A DNA stretch of 64,000 nucleotides, taken from assembly GCA_037013495.1 (NCBI GenBank), contig JAZDXN010000029.1, positions 508,501 through 572,500 of the forward strand, given 5' to 3'. The translations under genes were made by a program, and so were the position numbers. Source of the DNA: Hippophae tibetana (Eukaryota; Streptophyta; Magnoliopsida; Rosales; Elaeagnaceae). The notes under the pieces were generated by a model. It saw only the letters and a program-made list of their open reading frames with translations, did not search any database and was not told the DNA's origin. This document shows positions 1-10,800 of this stretch, piece after piece (the first letter of the stretch is position 1; each line of letters begins with the position of its first letter).

Positions 1-2048
1 TTTAGTAACAATATAAGATATAATAAAATAATAGTAGTAAACAAGTGTTATCTTTTAAGTTAAAAAATAGTATCATGTCAAAATTTAGAACAACTTGAAT
101 CGATGGCCAAGCCACATACTGTCCAACCGCCTCTTGGACTGTGGTAGCATCAGAAGGCACAGGTAGTGGACAATCATGAAACAATGATTGATCAATTACT
201 ATTCGCCAATGATTAGGCAAATATTGATTATGAATCATCCGATCATCGCTCAATTGTTGTACCGTTCCAATAGCAACATAGTTCGTTGATGAAGGATGTT
301 TCAACAAACATTTCATATTCTGTAAAAAATTTAAGTGTTATATATAAAAAATAAAACATATAAGAAGAATTTAAAAATAATAGATTATATACACCAGAAA
401 TTAAAATCTTACCACATATGATTCATCAAATAAAAGAGGACTCTCATGTGAGGTAGCTATTAGATGTACATTCTTACCAAAATGTTCATCTTGGTTTGAT
501 TTATGGTAAGAATGTGCAGATTGCATTGGAGAAAATGAACCACTACTTGATTGCATATGCATTCCTGGCATATAGTGAGGACCAATAGGATGGCTATATC
601 TCATACTGGATGTAGTTTGAGTATAATGAGATTGCATGGGTGGCATGGGTGGCATGACTGGCATGGATGGTGGCCTGCCTATCATGTATGGTGGCATGCT
701 TGGCATGGATTGTGGCATGCCTGGCATGGAAGGTGGTATGCCTGGCATGGATGGTTGCATGCTTGGCCAATATGGCATGCCCTGGTTGTAGCATGATGCC
801 ATGGCTAACATTTGTTGTGATTGATGTTCTTTTAGAGTGGCAATGTCACTTATCACTGAGGCCTTAAAGAAGTTGAATTCTTCTTCAATTTTAGTGTACT
901 TCTCCTTACTTACCGTCTGAGGCTTTTGTTTTGGAATGTTAAAATACTCCATAGAACCATCATATTGGCTACCTCCCCTAACACGACCAGGATGCTCGCA
1001 TCCGAATGCATGATATAAAGCATCTCTCCCAGGCTCTTCGATTATTTCACCCCTGGATATTTTTTCTTGAACAGCTCTCTACAAATAATAAAGCACACAA
1101 ACATATCATTCATTATTACATCAATTATTAAATATCATTAATACTTTTTATCAACCGAAATTACTAACCAACTTATTTAATTTTTCTTCTCCTCGCTGAG
1201 TCATTGGTCTTGAATTCTTCGTTTTGGGAGTCTTTGTTTCTATGTACAATTCAATTCGGGTAACAGGTCTACCCAATTCAGCTTCCTACATAAATTATGA
1301 GAATTTTATTAACAATGACATGAAATTAAATTGAGGAAAATAAATATAAAAATATTTATAAATTAAGACAAATTAATAATACCATTCTATATCTAACTTC
1401 AGGATTTGAAGACCCCCCAGTACGGTTAGGAAGAATGTTATGCATTTGTACATTCTGATGATCTTCTCTAATAATTTGAAATTCATATGAACGTCTATAA
1501 TCCATAAAGTCTTTCCAAACTTGAGGTGTAATCCAAGGATGTCCTTCAGGCATTTTGTAGATCTCATTCTCATCAAGTGTTTTCAAATATGGAAACACAT
1601 AATTTCTTGCCAATCTAGAAGTCTTGTATTCCTTCCACGCCTTATTTGCAATCTTATAACACTTACCCTTCCAATTGTCATCGACTTTGTAATGATTCTA
1701 TAAAAACACAGTACAAAAGATTAGATATAATACACCTAATATAATATATATATTGATTATAAAATATAATAGACTTACACAAATGGTTATCCATATTTTG
1801 AACTTTTTTGCATCGTCAACCTTAGACCAATCATTTATGTTGATTGGTTTACTGGACTTTGCCAGTCGACCAATAGAGGATTTCAAATGTTGACCATTTT
1901 CCTCTATTGGATTACCAGTAGCATCAAATAGAACAAGTATTCTATCATCTGGGTTAAGTGGAGCTTCAGGTATATTCGCCCAACCCCTTCTTTTCAAATA
2001 CCCCAATGGATCATTTGGATCTACATGCTCTGTTATCCAAATATCCAT
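1..2048 (-). pseudogene. Second CACTA gene (Transposase_24-like / Ulp1-type), partial, CACTA-1
   Basis: Several exons read leftward. About 2048-1780 encodes MDIWITEHVDPNDPLGYLKRRGW and then a block resembling plant Ptta/En/Spm transposase (Transposase_24). About 1690-1385 continues with WKDFMDYRRS and NILPNRTGGSSNPE. About 1290-1165 encodes ELGRPVTR and an IETKTPK segment. About 1081-401 encodes GCEHPGRVRGGSQYDG, the MEYF segment and a Met-Pro-rich repeat. 319-1 carries the LPVPSDATTVQEAVGQYVAWP block (DUF8039-like) that normally precedes the Ulp1 protease part, which is cut off here. The best initiator seen is ATG at 2048-2046, although an upstream exon is possible because an AG acceptor lies just before it. 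Exon limits are approximate. I see no obvious frameshift, but expression is doubtful because the transposase partner is deleted. Confidence 0.7.
401..952 (-). other. Met-Pro-rich exon of the second CACTA-1 gene, containing a minisatellite
   Basis: This segment encodes 183 residues beginning MEYFNIPKQKPQTVSKEKY, then a short helical stretch (KIEEEFNFFKASVISDIATLKEHQSQQ), then a run of SMPGIPP/SMPGMPQ/SMPSMPP heptads. The heptads come from 21-bp units built on GGCATGCCTGGCATGGATGGT at about 628-775. The homologous exon in CACTA-2 (25881-26402) has fewer units, so the array has changed length between copies. The reading frame of the exon continues upstream to about 1081. The low-complexity region is probably an unstructured linker. 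Confidence 0.7.
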
Positions 2049-2148
2049 GAAATATCTGCAAAAAATGAAGAAATATAAATTAATTGACAATTTTAGGAAC
2101 ATATATATATATAAGAGTTATTACAACAATATAGAACATACGTTATGT

Positions 2149-3935
2149 TTAATTAGCTTGTTGATCGTATACATATATTCCTTCACAATCACTTCGAGTC
2201 CATGACGAAGAATCATCATCATCAATTAGATCATCATATATATTAGCCAATTTATTTGAGAAATTACTAATATTGGTTAATGTATCAAGCATAGAGTCAT
2301 CATCTTCTACATCATCACAATGGTAAAACTCTTTTTGTGGAGGCGTTAACACAACAGACCATCTTGGATCAATTTGATCGTTCACGTAAAATACTTGTTT
2401 TGCATGAAGTGCTAACGTGAAAGGATCATCAGTGTGACTTATCATGTATAAATTTACAAGGGTAAATCCAAAATCATCTATTTTATATCCGACATTGATA
2501 ACATCTTCGACCCAATCACACAAGAAAACTGTTTCATGGAAGACCTCATAATCCAATTCCCAAATCTCTTGTATTATACCATAATATGTTCTATCAGAAA
2601 GTACAGGATTAGCATCTTTTGAACTCGCAAATTGCATAGTTTGTGCAACCATCTTCACCCCAATATTTTGATTTACTCGGACTTTGTCCCTAGCTTGAGT
2701 CGTAAACCTCGATCATTTATTGTGAAACTATAAAATGATTTGACATCGAATTTTGGCCTATGTGTAAGCCATTGTAAACTTTCTGATATTTTATGATTGG
2801 GTTTCTTGATTTCATCTCGAATCTATGTATACAAAAACACAAAATGTGTTTAGATCAAAGTTTTAAACCATTGAATATATCTAGGAAGATACATGCATGA
2901 ATTTTTGTTTGTGACACTTACATGGTTGCGAAACCAATTAATAAGCTCTCGCTTATGTTCATCATACAACCACTTTTCTCCTCCTTTTTTTTATAACGAG
3001 GATCGATCTTCAATAAGTTTAAATACATCCTTTAATGTTATTAAATATATATAAAGTTATATATCATCATTAATAGTTAAATAAAAAATGATTTTTGCAA
3101 TCATGAAACAATGAACATCACTTACTCTATGTACGGTTGTGCCTCATTATTATTTACCAATTTGATTCGGTGTGCTTTTTCCCATCGAGTGCGATCAATA
3201 AATAATTTCTTAGTTCCACCAAGCATAGGGTTACCTACTTGGATCATGTGACGTTCTAAGAACAACTTGTGCATAGGATTCCCAATTTCAGTGCAACCAC
3301 TAAAGTATTCAGAACAAAACTCAATGGCCTCTTCAGCAATGTAGCATTCCACCATGCATCCTTCAAGTCGATTTCTATTATTTACATATCCTTTAAGGAA
3401 TTGCATATATCTCTCAAAAGGATACATCCACCTTAAGTAAGTAGGACCACATAATTGAACCTCTCGAACTAAATGAACACATAAGTGAATCATTATATCG
3501 AAGAAAGAAGGAGGAAAATATTTTTCAATTAGACACAAAGTCTCTACAATTTCTTTCTATAAAGAATTTAACTCACCAATTGATATAGATTTCTTGCATA
3601 TTGTATTAAATAATGAACAAAGCCGAATTATTGATAATCAAACATGTTTTGGAAGAATTGATCTAATAGCAACTGTTAATAACTATTGCATTAAGATATG
3701 ACAGTCATGTGATTTCAATCCATACAGTCTCTTATCGGTGATAGACACAAAATTTCTTAAGTTGGATGAGTAACCATCAGGAACTTTCACACCCTCCAAA
3801 CATTTACAAAACACATCCTTCTCTTTTGTTGACATTGTATATGATGCTGGTGGTAAGTATGTTCGATTCTTATCATTTTCCACCCTTGGTTCCAATTCAG
3901 GTCGTATGCCTAGTTTCTTTAAATCCAATCTTGCT
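2149..3935 (-). pseudogene. TNP2-type CACTA transposase, 5'-deleted, CACTA-1
   Basis: Minus-strand blocks in order are: the end of the TNP2 core (3928-3683, LDLKKLGIRPELEPRVEN and LKSHDCHILMQ); DUF4218 (3538-3122, LIEKYFPPSFFDIMIHLCVHL, then RWMYPFERYMQFLKGYV and a EGCMVECYIAEEA stretch); and DUF4216 (2658-2149, YYGIIQEIWELDYEVFHETV, FLCDWV, DPFTLALHAKQVFYV). This domain order is the one known for plant CACTA TNP2 transposases. The N-terminal transposase-associated domain and most of the catalytic core are missing because of the deletion at about 3940. DUF4218 is complete here, unlike in CACTA-2. The gap 2659-3121 looks like an intron plus a weakly kept exon near 2700-2840. No functional transposase can come from this copy. 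Confidence 0.85.
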
Positions 3936-4060
3936 TTAAAAAATTAAAAAATAAGCAACATGTTAGCATGAATATATAAAAACCAATCACGCACTTTGGT
4001 TGATTCTAATTTCTAAGCATGTTACTATATCATAATTAAAAAGTAATATTAATTATACGT

Positions 4061-4570
4061 ATATAAATAAATTTGTCCACGCATAATAAACCCATAACAT
4101 TTCAGATATTATTTCCACAATCAATGATAATAACAAGCAAAATAAAAAACATACCTAAATCAAAAATTTATACAAAATATAAAACAAACTGAATAATAAG
4201 TTGCAAAATTCTATTGAATAAAATATAATTATAAAATATAAATAAATTTATCCACGCATAGTAAATATATATAATCCATCAAACCCATAACATTTCAGAT
4301 ATTATTTCCACATAAAATAAGTCAAACATAATAACAAACAAAATAAAAAATATATCTAAATCAAAAATTTATACAAAATATAAAACAAACTGAATAATAA
4401 AGTACAAAATTCTACTTAATAAAATATAATTATTTATAATATATAAATAAATTTATCCACGCACAGTAAATATATATAATCCATCAAACCCACAACATTT
4501 CAGATATTATTTCCACGTAAAATAAGTCAAACATAATAACAAAAAAAACATACCTAAATCAAGAATTTAT
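4061..4570. repeat. Three tandem copies of a 175-205 bp AT-rich unit inside CACTA-1
   Basis: The block starting ATATAAATAAATTT(G/A)TCCACGCA is found at 4061, 4236 and 4441. Each copy is followed by AACCCATAACATTTCAGATATT or a close variant and then a stretch containing AATCAAAAATTTATACAAAATA. The second and third copies are 205 bp apart. The first copy is about 30 bp shorter because it lacks the TATATATAATCCATCAA part. CACTA-2 has only one copy (near 30915-31040), so this is a local triplication in CACTA-1. Confidence 0.85.
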
Positions 4571-4799
4571 ACAAAAAATGGGTATAAATTTTTTTTAATA
4601 TTTCGCTCAAAAAAATAAAAGATTTGAAAGATAATGAGAAGAGGAATATAACTGACAAAACGACGTTACAAATGGTGGTCAGAAATTTAGAAAGAAGGTG
4701 GCGCACGATGTAGATTTTGGGAGAAAATGGAGGAGAGTGAGGAAGAAAATGGAGGAGAGAGAGGAAGGAAATTGGGTTCTGCGTAAAACATTACCCAAA

Positions 4800-5172
4800 T
4801 TTGGATATATTAGGTGGATAGCGTCGATTGATGTGGAGAACCGACGCTATCCACGTAGATAGCATCGGTTCATCACGTCAACCGATGCTACGTCACGTGG
4901 ATAGTGTCGGTTGACGAGGCGAACCGACGCTATCCATGTGACGTAGCGTCGGTTGATGTGGCAAACTGATGCTATCCACGTGACGTAGCGTCGGTTGACG
5001 TGGTGAACCGACGCTATCTACATGGATAGCGTCGGTTCTACATGTCAACCGACGCTACGTCCAACGTGGATAGCATCGGTTCTACACCAAACCGATTTTA
5101 AATTCATTATAAGTCGGGTTTTTTCAAAAACCGACTTTACACAACGACTTAAATACCCTATTTGTAGTAGTG
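4800..5172. repeat. CACTA-1 subterminal repeat array and terminal inverted repeat
   Basis: Short units such as GATAGCGTCGGTTGACGTGG and their inverted forms AACCGACGCTATCCACGT alternate on both strands from about 4812 to 5100. They end in a TCGGTTTT/AAAACCGACT palindrome and the CACTA terminus at 5172. Arrays like this are the binding sites of the TNPA-type accessory protein in En/Spm and are required in cis for excision. The array is far more GC- and CpG-rich than its surroundings. Confidence 0.85.
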
Positions 5173-5804
5173 TTGGTGTGTGCATGCACAAGAAACAAAC
5201 AAATGCAATGTAGTTACGCAAGTGTAGTGTTGGATGTTAGCTTAAATGTAGAGGATAAAAACTTTTACAAATTTATTATAAATTTGTGTAGAATGACCTA
5301 GCTGTGACATTGTAGTGTGTGGTTGCAATGTAAGTAGCACCATAGCAACAAGAAAACTTAGCAAGCATTTTCCACTTTTTTTTTACATTTTCAGCTTAAA
5401 ATCAATGATAAATGAAATGAGGAAATTCATGTCTTTCTTTACATTCTATGGGTGATAGTTCTTGTTCTTTTACTTCTTCTTTCTTGCAAAATCAAAGCAA
5501 CATAGTTTCTTTACATAAATTAATTAACATCTAAAGAAAGCAAGTATAAAGACAGATAAATGAAAGCAATAAATTTATGCTGAATCTAGGATGATAGATG
5601 TATATGAGATTCTAGTGAGCATAATTATTCATGTACAGAACAAATTAAATAATTTAAATATAAGTTAGATTATACTGGTTTAACTATTTTAAATAAAACT
5701 ATCTATAATCATGGTGAATTTCCAATGATAATCAATTTAATCAATTCTTGCTTGGCCAAGGTTGAAATTGATTAGTTTTAAATTAAAGAAAGTTAAAGTG
5801 CATC

Positions 5805-6058
5805 ATTGATCCCCAAACTTTAACTAAATTCACACATAGGTTTTCAAACTTTTAAAACTTTAAATATTTATCACTAAACTTTTAAATCACAAGATCTACT
5901 CTCCAAATTTTTAAAATTTCACACATAGTCTTAGTTTGGCGTCTAAAATAAAATTAGGATTTATGTGTAAATTTTTAAAAATTTAGGGATTAAATCGTAT
6001 TTAAAAGTTTAGGGACATATATGTGAAGTTTTAAAAATTTAAAGACTAAATCCTATGT
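5805..6058. repeat. MITE-like imperfect inverted repeat
   Basis: The left part reads CCCCAAACTTTAACTAAATT, then CACACATAGG and TTTTAAAACTTTAAA. The right part reads AAAGTTTAGGGACATATATG, then TGAAGTTTTAAAAATTTAAA and CTAAATCCTATG. The two halves are roughly complementary over about 100 bp each with many mismatches, giving a fold-back of about 250 bp. No coding capacity is seen. The ends and any target duplication are not clear, so the family is not assigned. Confidence 0.5.
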
Positions 6059-6065
6059 TTTAAGT

Positions 6066-6490
6066 ATGGACATAATCAAAATGGGGTGTAAGAAGAAAAA
6101 AGGAGCAACCAATTCACAAGCAACAAGTACACATGTAGGTAGCAGAACCAGCACACATGTAGGTAGCATAACCAGCACACATGTAGGTACGAGACATGGT
6201 CAAGCACAAATAGAGGTAACCATCCAATATTTGTCCATTTTTTCATTTTACAATTCACAACTAAAATGTTTTATTTTTACTTTACAGATTTATGATGGAG
6301 TTCCTTCAGGCACCCAAAGCTCAATCAACATGGAGCAAAGTCATGGAAAAAACAAAAGACTAAAAGTAATGCACATAGGATGCCTCATGGTACAGATGCT
6401 CTCATAAGCCCCAACAAGAGGACTAGAATAGAACAACAAATTATATATGGAGCAGGTTAGAGTAGAACAACTTGAATGGAAAACTGTTTT
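6066..6490 (+). pseudogene. Unrecognised ORF remnant with a repeated STHVG motif
   Basis: From an ATG at 6066 (MDIIKMGCKKKKG) the frame carries three copies of an STHVGS(R/I)T octapeptide encoded by 24-bp direct repeats at 6128-6190. A plausible intron follows (GTAACC at 6214 to TTTACAG at about 6287). Downstream the frame is lost, although another frame holds a short basic patch (about 6395-6455, ISPNKRTRIEQQ). I do not recognise a family. The basic, repeat-bearing layout would fit the tail of a transposase-like protein, but that is a guess. The locus ends about 640 bp before Copia-1. Confidence 0.3.
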
Positions 6491-7129
6491 TATAGGAATC
6501 TGTTTTGAATGTAAAAACTGGAAGTGATTACCGTGAACTGTGTAAACTATTTAGGTTGTGAACTGTGAACTTTGTAAACTGTGTTTTGAATTTTAAACTG
6601 GAAATGAATGTGAAATATGCAAGATGTTTTGCTTATGATCGTTGTGGCTTGTAACTTTTTAAAGCTGTTTGGATTGTAGACTATTGTAACATTTGGACAC
6701 TTCGTAAATTGCTTATAACATGTTTCTATGAACATTTGGTAGATAACATATTTGGTAGAGAAACAGGTTGTGTCAATCATTATTTTATTTTTTTATTTTT
6801 TATAAATGTCTAAATGCAGATAGTATAGTTCCAGTTGTGCTAAATAAAATTAGGGAGATCCAGTTGTGCTAATATCACAGGAAAAACATGCAGTAATTGA
6901 AGGGCAAACATCCAGCAATAACAGTAAAACATATGGGATTGAAACCAGAATTTATGGGCTTAAATGTATAACATATTGTCGATTACATTCATCATTTTTT
7001 TCAATACAAGCACAACAAATTAACCAAAACATGTTTTGGGTACATCGCTTAACCAAAAGCATAAGCAGGGGCCGTTTCAAGAGAGAAACAAAATAGCATT
7101 CTTAACCAAAACCAGAAATACAACATAAT

Positions 7130-7623
7130 TGTTGGTCCAACTATGTGGGCCAACAGCAAAGAAAAAAAAAATATATTCAACATTAAACATTCAACAAAGA
7201 TGGTACCCTATGTGTGAAGAAGAAAAAAAAAAGTCAAAAATGTTAAGCTATTTGAAGGATTCATTTCTTCTATAAAAGGCCTTAACCTTAATCTCAAAAA
7301 CATATCTAGAAAAGAAAACAGAGAGTTTTCTAAGATAGTTTTTGAGAGGAAAATTAAGAGAGTTAATTTGTGAAATTTTACCCATAAATTAAAGATACAT
7401 ATTTGTTATATTTTTGTGAGAGATCTATCTAAAGGTAAAGTGTGTAATCTCATCTTATTATAATGAAAGTTTAAGTGGCCTACTGGTTCCGTGGTTGTTA
7501 ATTTCATTTTGAAAGGTTTTTCCACGCAAAAATCTTTGGTGTTATTTTTATTCTATTTTGATTTGGGAAATTATTCTGCGTGTGTGGAATTTATTTCTTT
7601 ACAACCATCCATTTTTTCCAACA
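7130..7623 (+). repeat. 5' LTR of Copia-1
   Basis: 494 bp, TGTTGG...CCAACA. It contains a TATA-like CTATAAAAGGCC at about 7270, followed by a leader-like stretch, consistent with an LTR promoter. The 3' LTR is similar but carries visible substitutions and small indels, so the insertion is not recent. Confidence 0.93.
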
Positions 7624-7626
7624 AAG

Positions 7627-7639
7627 TGGTATCAGAGCC
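7627..7639 (+). other. Primer binding site of Copia-1 (initiator tRNA-Met)
   Basis: TGGTATCAGAGCC lies three bases after the 5' LTR. It is complementary to the 3' end of initiator methionine tRNA, the usual primer for plant Copia reverse transcription. Confidence 0.93.
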
Positions 7640-7819
7640 TTGGTTGTATTCAGAAAATGTACTATTCACAGAGTACTATTTACATATACGATACTATTTT
7701 GTCGGCAGGTACTATTCATAATACTAATCACATAGTACTATTTGGAAGCACTTTTTATCGGTACTATTCATCTTTAGAAAACTAACAAGCTCAGCGAAAC
7801 CAATTGATTGACGATTCAA

Positions 7820-10800
7820 ATGGAGGAGAGCATAGGTAATATGATAAAGTTGACTGCATTTAATTATGCAATTTGGAAGCCGAAGATGGAGGATCTTTTA
7901 TACATTAAAGATCTATGGAAGCCAACTATAATGCCGAAGGAGAAAGAAGTAACCAGTGTAGACATTGATTGGACTGTGCTAAACCGAAAGTGTGCTGCTC
8001 AAATCAGACAATGGATCGACAAGAGCATTTTTCAAAAAAATTCTAATGAACACGATGCTTACGTTCTTTGGCAAAAGTTGGAGAAAATGTATGCGAGGAC
8101 AACGGCACATAATAAAGCTAATCTAATGCGACGATTAGTCAATTTGAAGTATAAAGATAGAAGTAGTGTATCAGAACATATGAGTGAGTTCCAAGGCATT
8201 GTAGATCAACTCAACTCTATAAAGATGACCGTACATGACGAGCTACAAGCGTTGTTGATGCTGAGCTCTCTACCAAAAAGTTGGGATACTCTAGTTGTGT
8301 CAGTTAGCAACTCAGCTCCTGATGGCAAGATTACCATGGATATGGTAAAAGATAGAATGCTAAATGAAGATTCTCGAAGAAAAGATGAAGGATATACCAC
8401 TGACAGTTAAGCGTTTGTCATGCAGAAACAAGGCAAGAGAGAATGGCACGGGAGAAGTAAAAGTAGAAATCCCCGTAACCAAAGTCAACAAAGAGGACGG
8501 TCAAATTCTAGATCAAGGTATGATAAGAAGTGTCATCATTGCGGCAAGCCTGGACACTTCATTCGAGAATGTAGAAGGTTAAAGGTGGAACAATCTAGAA
8601 ATCAGGAAGCAGAAACCCGAAAAAATGACACCACAACTGTCATTGAAGAAGTTGTCATTGTTCGAGATGATGATTATGTCAATCTTGCATGCCAAGACAC
8701 TACTTGGGTAGTTGACTCAGGCACCTCCTATCATGTCACCTCACGACAGGAATTCTTCTCAACCTACACTCAAGGTGATTTTGGACGTGTGAGGATGGAA
8801 AATGATGATGCATCAAAAAATTTCGGCATTGGCAATATTTATCTACAGACTAATCTTGGATGCAGATTACTTCTAAAATATGTGAGACATGTTCCTGATA
8901 TCCGCCTTAATTTGATCTCTACCGGTATGCTTGATGATGATGGATACAATAATTATTTTGGTGAATGAAAGTGGAAGCTTACCAAAGGCAATCTGGTAAT
9001 AGTTAAAGGCAAGAAAGATACATCACTCTATATCACAGAAGTCAGACTGTGTAGAGGAGAAGTAAATACCACTAGGAAAGAAGTTCCTACCGAGCTATGG
9101 CATAAGCGACTCGGCCACATGAGTGAAAAAAGTCTCAGAATTCTTTCCAAAAATGAGCTCTTGCCAGGAATGAAAGGTACACCCTTGCAAACTTGTGTTG
9201 ACTGTATTATGGGAAAACAACAAAGAGTTGCATTTTGTAGTCTCGCACCATCTAGAAAGGAAAATATTCTAGATTTAATACACACAGATGTATGTACAAT
9301 GAGTTGTAAGTCATTAGGAGGTGCTCACTATTTTGTGACCTTTATTGATGACCATTCTAGAAAAGTATGGACTTTTGCTTTGAAAACTAAAGATCAATTG
9401 CATGAAGTTTTCAAGCAGTTTCATGTAAAAGTGGAGAGAGAACTGGCAGACGTTTGAAGTGTGTACGTGCAGATAATGGTGGTGAGTATCGTGGACTATT
9501 CGAGGAGTACTGCAGAAGTTTTGACATCAGGCTGGAAATATCAGTACCAAAGACACCTCAACACAACAGTGTCACAGAGAGGATGAACAGAACCATATGT
9601 GACAGAGTCAGATACATGCTCTTAAATGCAAAACTTTCAAACTCCTTTTGGGGGGAGGCAATGAGGACAAGAGTCGATTTAATCAACCTTTCTCCATCAG
9701 TTCCACTAACACTTGAAAGTATTTGGCTTCAGAGCATTTGTTCACATCCCAAGAGATGAGCGATCTAAGTTGGATGGAAAAGAGAAACAATCTATCTTTA
9801 TGGGATATACCCATGAAGAATTTGGCTACAGACTTTGGGATCCTATTAGCAAAAGGATTGTCAGAAGTAGAGATGTGGTATTTATTGAAGACCAAACAAT
9901 CGAGGATTTTGAGAAATGTAAGAAACCACAGTCATATGAAATTCCAGTTAATCTGGAATAAGTCTCTCCACTAATAAATCCTGATGACGAGGGAGTTACA
10001 CCAGATACTGATGGTGTTAATCCACCATCTTGCAGTTCAAAACCAGACCAGGTTTCTAAACAAAACGAACCATAAGTACAGACAAGGAGATCTACCCGAG
10101 TATGACAACCAAGTCGTATATATTCTCCTAACGAGTATGTGATGCTCACTGAAGGGGGAGAACCAGAGAGTTATGACGAAGCTATCACTGATCAATATAA
10201 GATTGAGTGGTTAAAATCCATGTAGGAAGAAATGAAATCTCTGCATGAGAACCACACATTTGACATGATGAAACTACCATAGGGAAGAAAAGCTCTCAAG
10301 AACAAGTGGGTGTACAGAATCAAAAGTGAAGAAGGCAGCTCGTAACCATGCTATAAAGCAAGATTGGTTGTGAAAGGATTAGAGCAGAAGAAAAGCGTTG
10401 ACTTCGATGAAATATTAACACCAGTAGTTAAAATGTCTTCAATCCGACTTGTTCTTGGTTTGATAGCTAGTCTTAATATGGAGGTTGAACAACTTGACGT
10501 AAAGACTACATTCTTACATGGTGATCTTGATGAGGAAATCTATATGGAACAGCCCAAAGGTTTCCAAGTCAAAAGCAAAAATAAGTTGGTATACAGACTA
10601 GAAAAGAGCGTGTATGGTTTGAAGCAAGCACCAAGGCAATGGTACAAAAAGTTCGACTCATTCATGGAGAAAAATGAATACAACAGAATGACGACTGATC
10701 ACTGCATCTTCATCAAGAAATTCTCTGATGGTGATTTTATTATTCTTTTGCTTTATGTTGATGATATGTTAATTATGGGTCAAAATATTAACAAGATTAA

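Larger units (their letters stand above)
1..5172 (-). mobile_element. CACTA-1: CACTA (En/Spm) transposon, partial, runs off the left edge
   Basis: The right terminus is seen at 5159-5172, where the top strand ends in TTTGTAGTAGTG, the complement of a CACTACTACAAA terminal repeat. It is nearly the same terminus as that of CACTA-2 at 31823. Position 1 corresponds to about 25505 in CACTA-2, so the 5' third or more lies outside the window. Both gene modules read on the minus strand. Compared with CACTA-2 it has lost about 1.9 kb, joined near 3935-3945: sequence matching 28.92 kb of CACTA-2 is fused to sequence matching 30.80 kb, which removes the transposase N-terminus and its promoter side. It is therefore non-autonomous. 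The expected 3-bp target duplication next to the right end would be TTG (5173-5175), but its partner is outside the window. Confidence 0.9.
5173..7129. other. Intergenic host sequence between CACTA-1 and Copia-1
   Basis: AT-rich sequence with no intact gene. It contains a foldback repeat (about 5805-6058) and a broken ORF with heptad-like repeats (6066-6490). After removal of the two Copia insertions, this stretch joins 12253-12331 and then 17226 onward, because the ATAAT and TACAT target duplications match. It is therefore the ancestral 3' flank of the GRF gene on the minus strand. The remainder shows only short A/T-rich runs, and I recognise nothing else in it. Confidence 0.6.

Noticed and set aside
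551..867. Plus-strand ORFs rich in His, Trp and Met over the CACTA-1 minisatellite
   Set aside because: They are antisense readings of the 21-bp Met-Pro repeat; the minus-strand frame is supported by the homologous exon in CACTA-2 and by flanking conserved exons.
4800..5100. Regularly spaced palindromic units that resemble a CRISPR array
   Set aside because: Eukaryotic context, units alternate in orientation, no unique spacers, and the array ends at a CACTA terminus, so these are subterminal transposon repeats.
7627..7639. tRNA-Met-like sequence as a tRNA gene
   Set aside because: Only 13 bases complementary to the tRNA 3' end, directly after an LTR; it is a primer binding site. The same applies at 12524.
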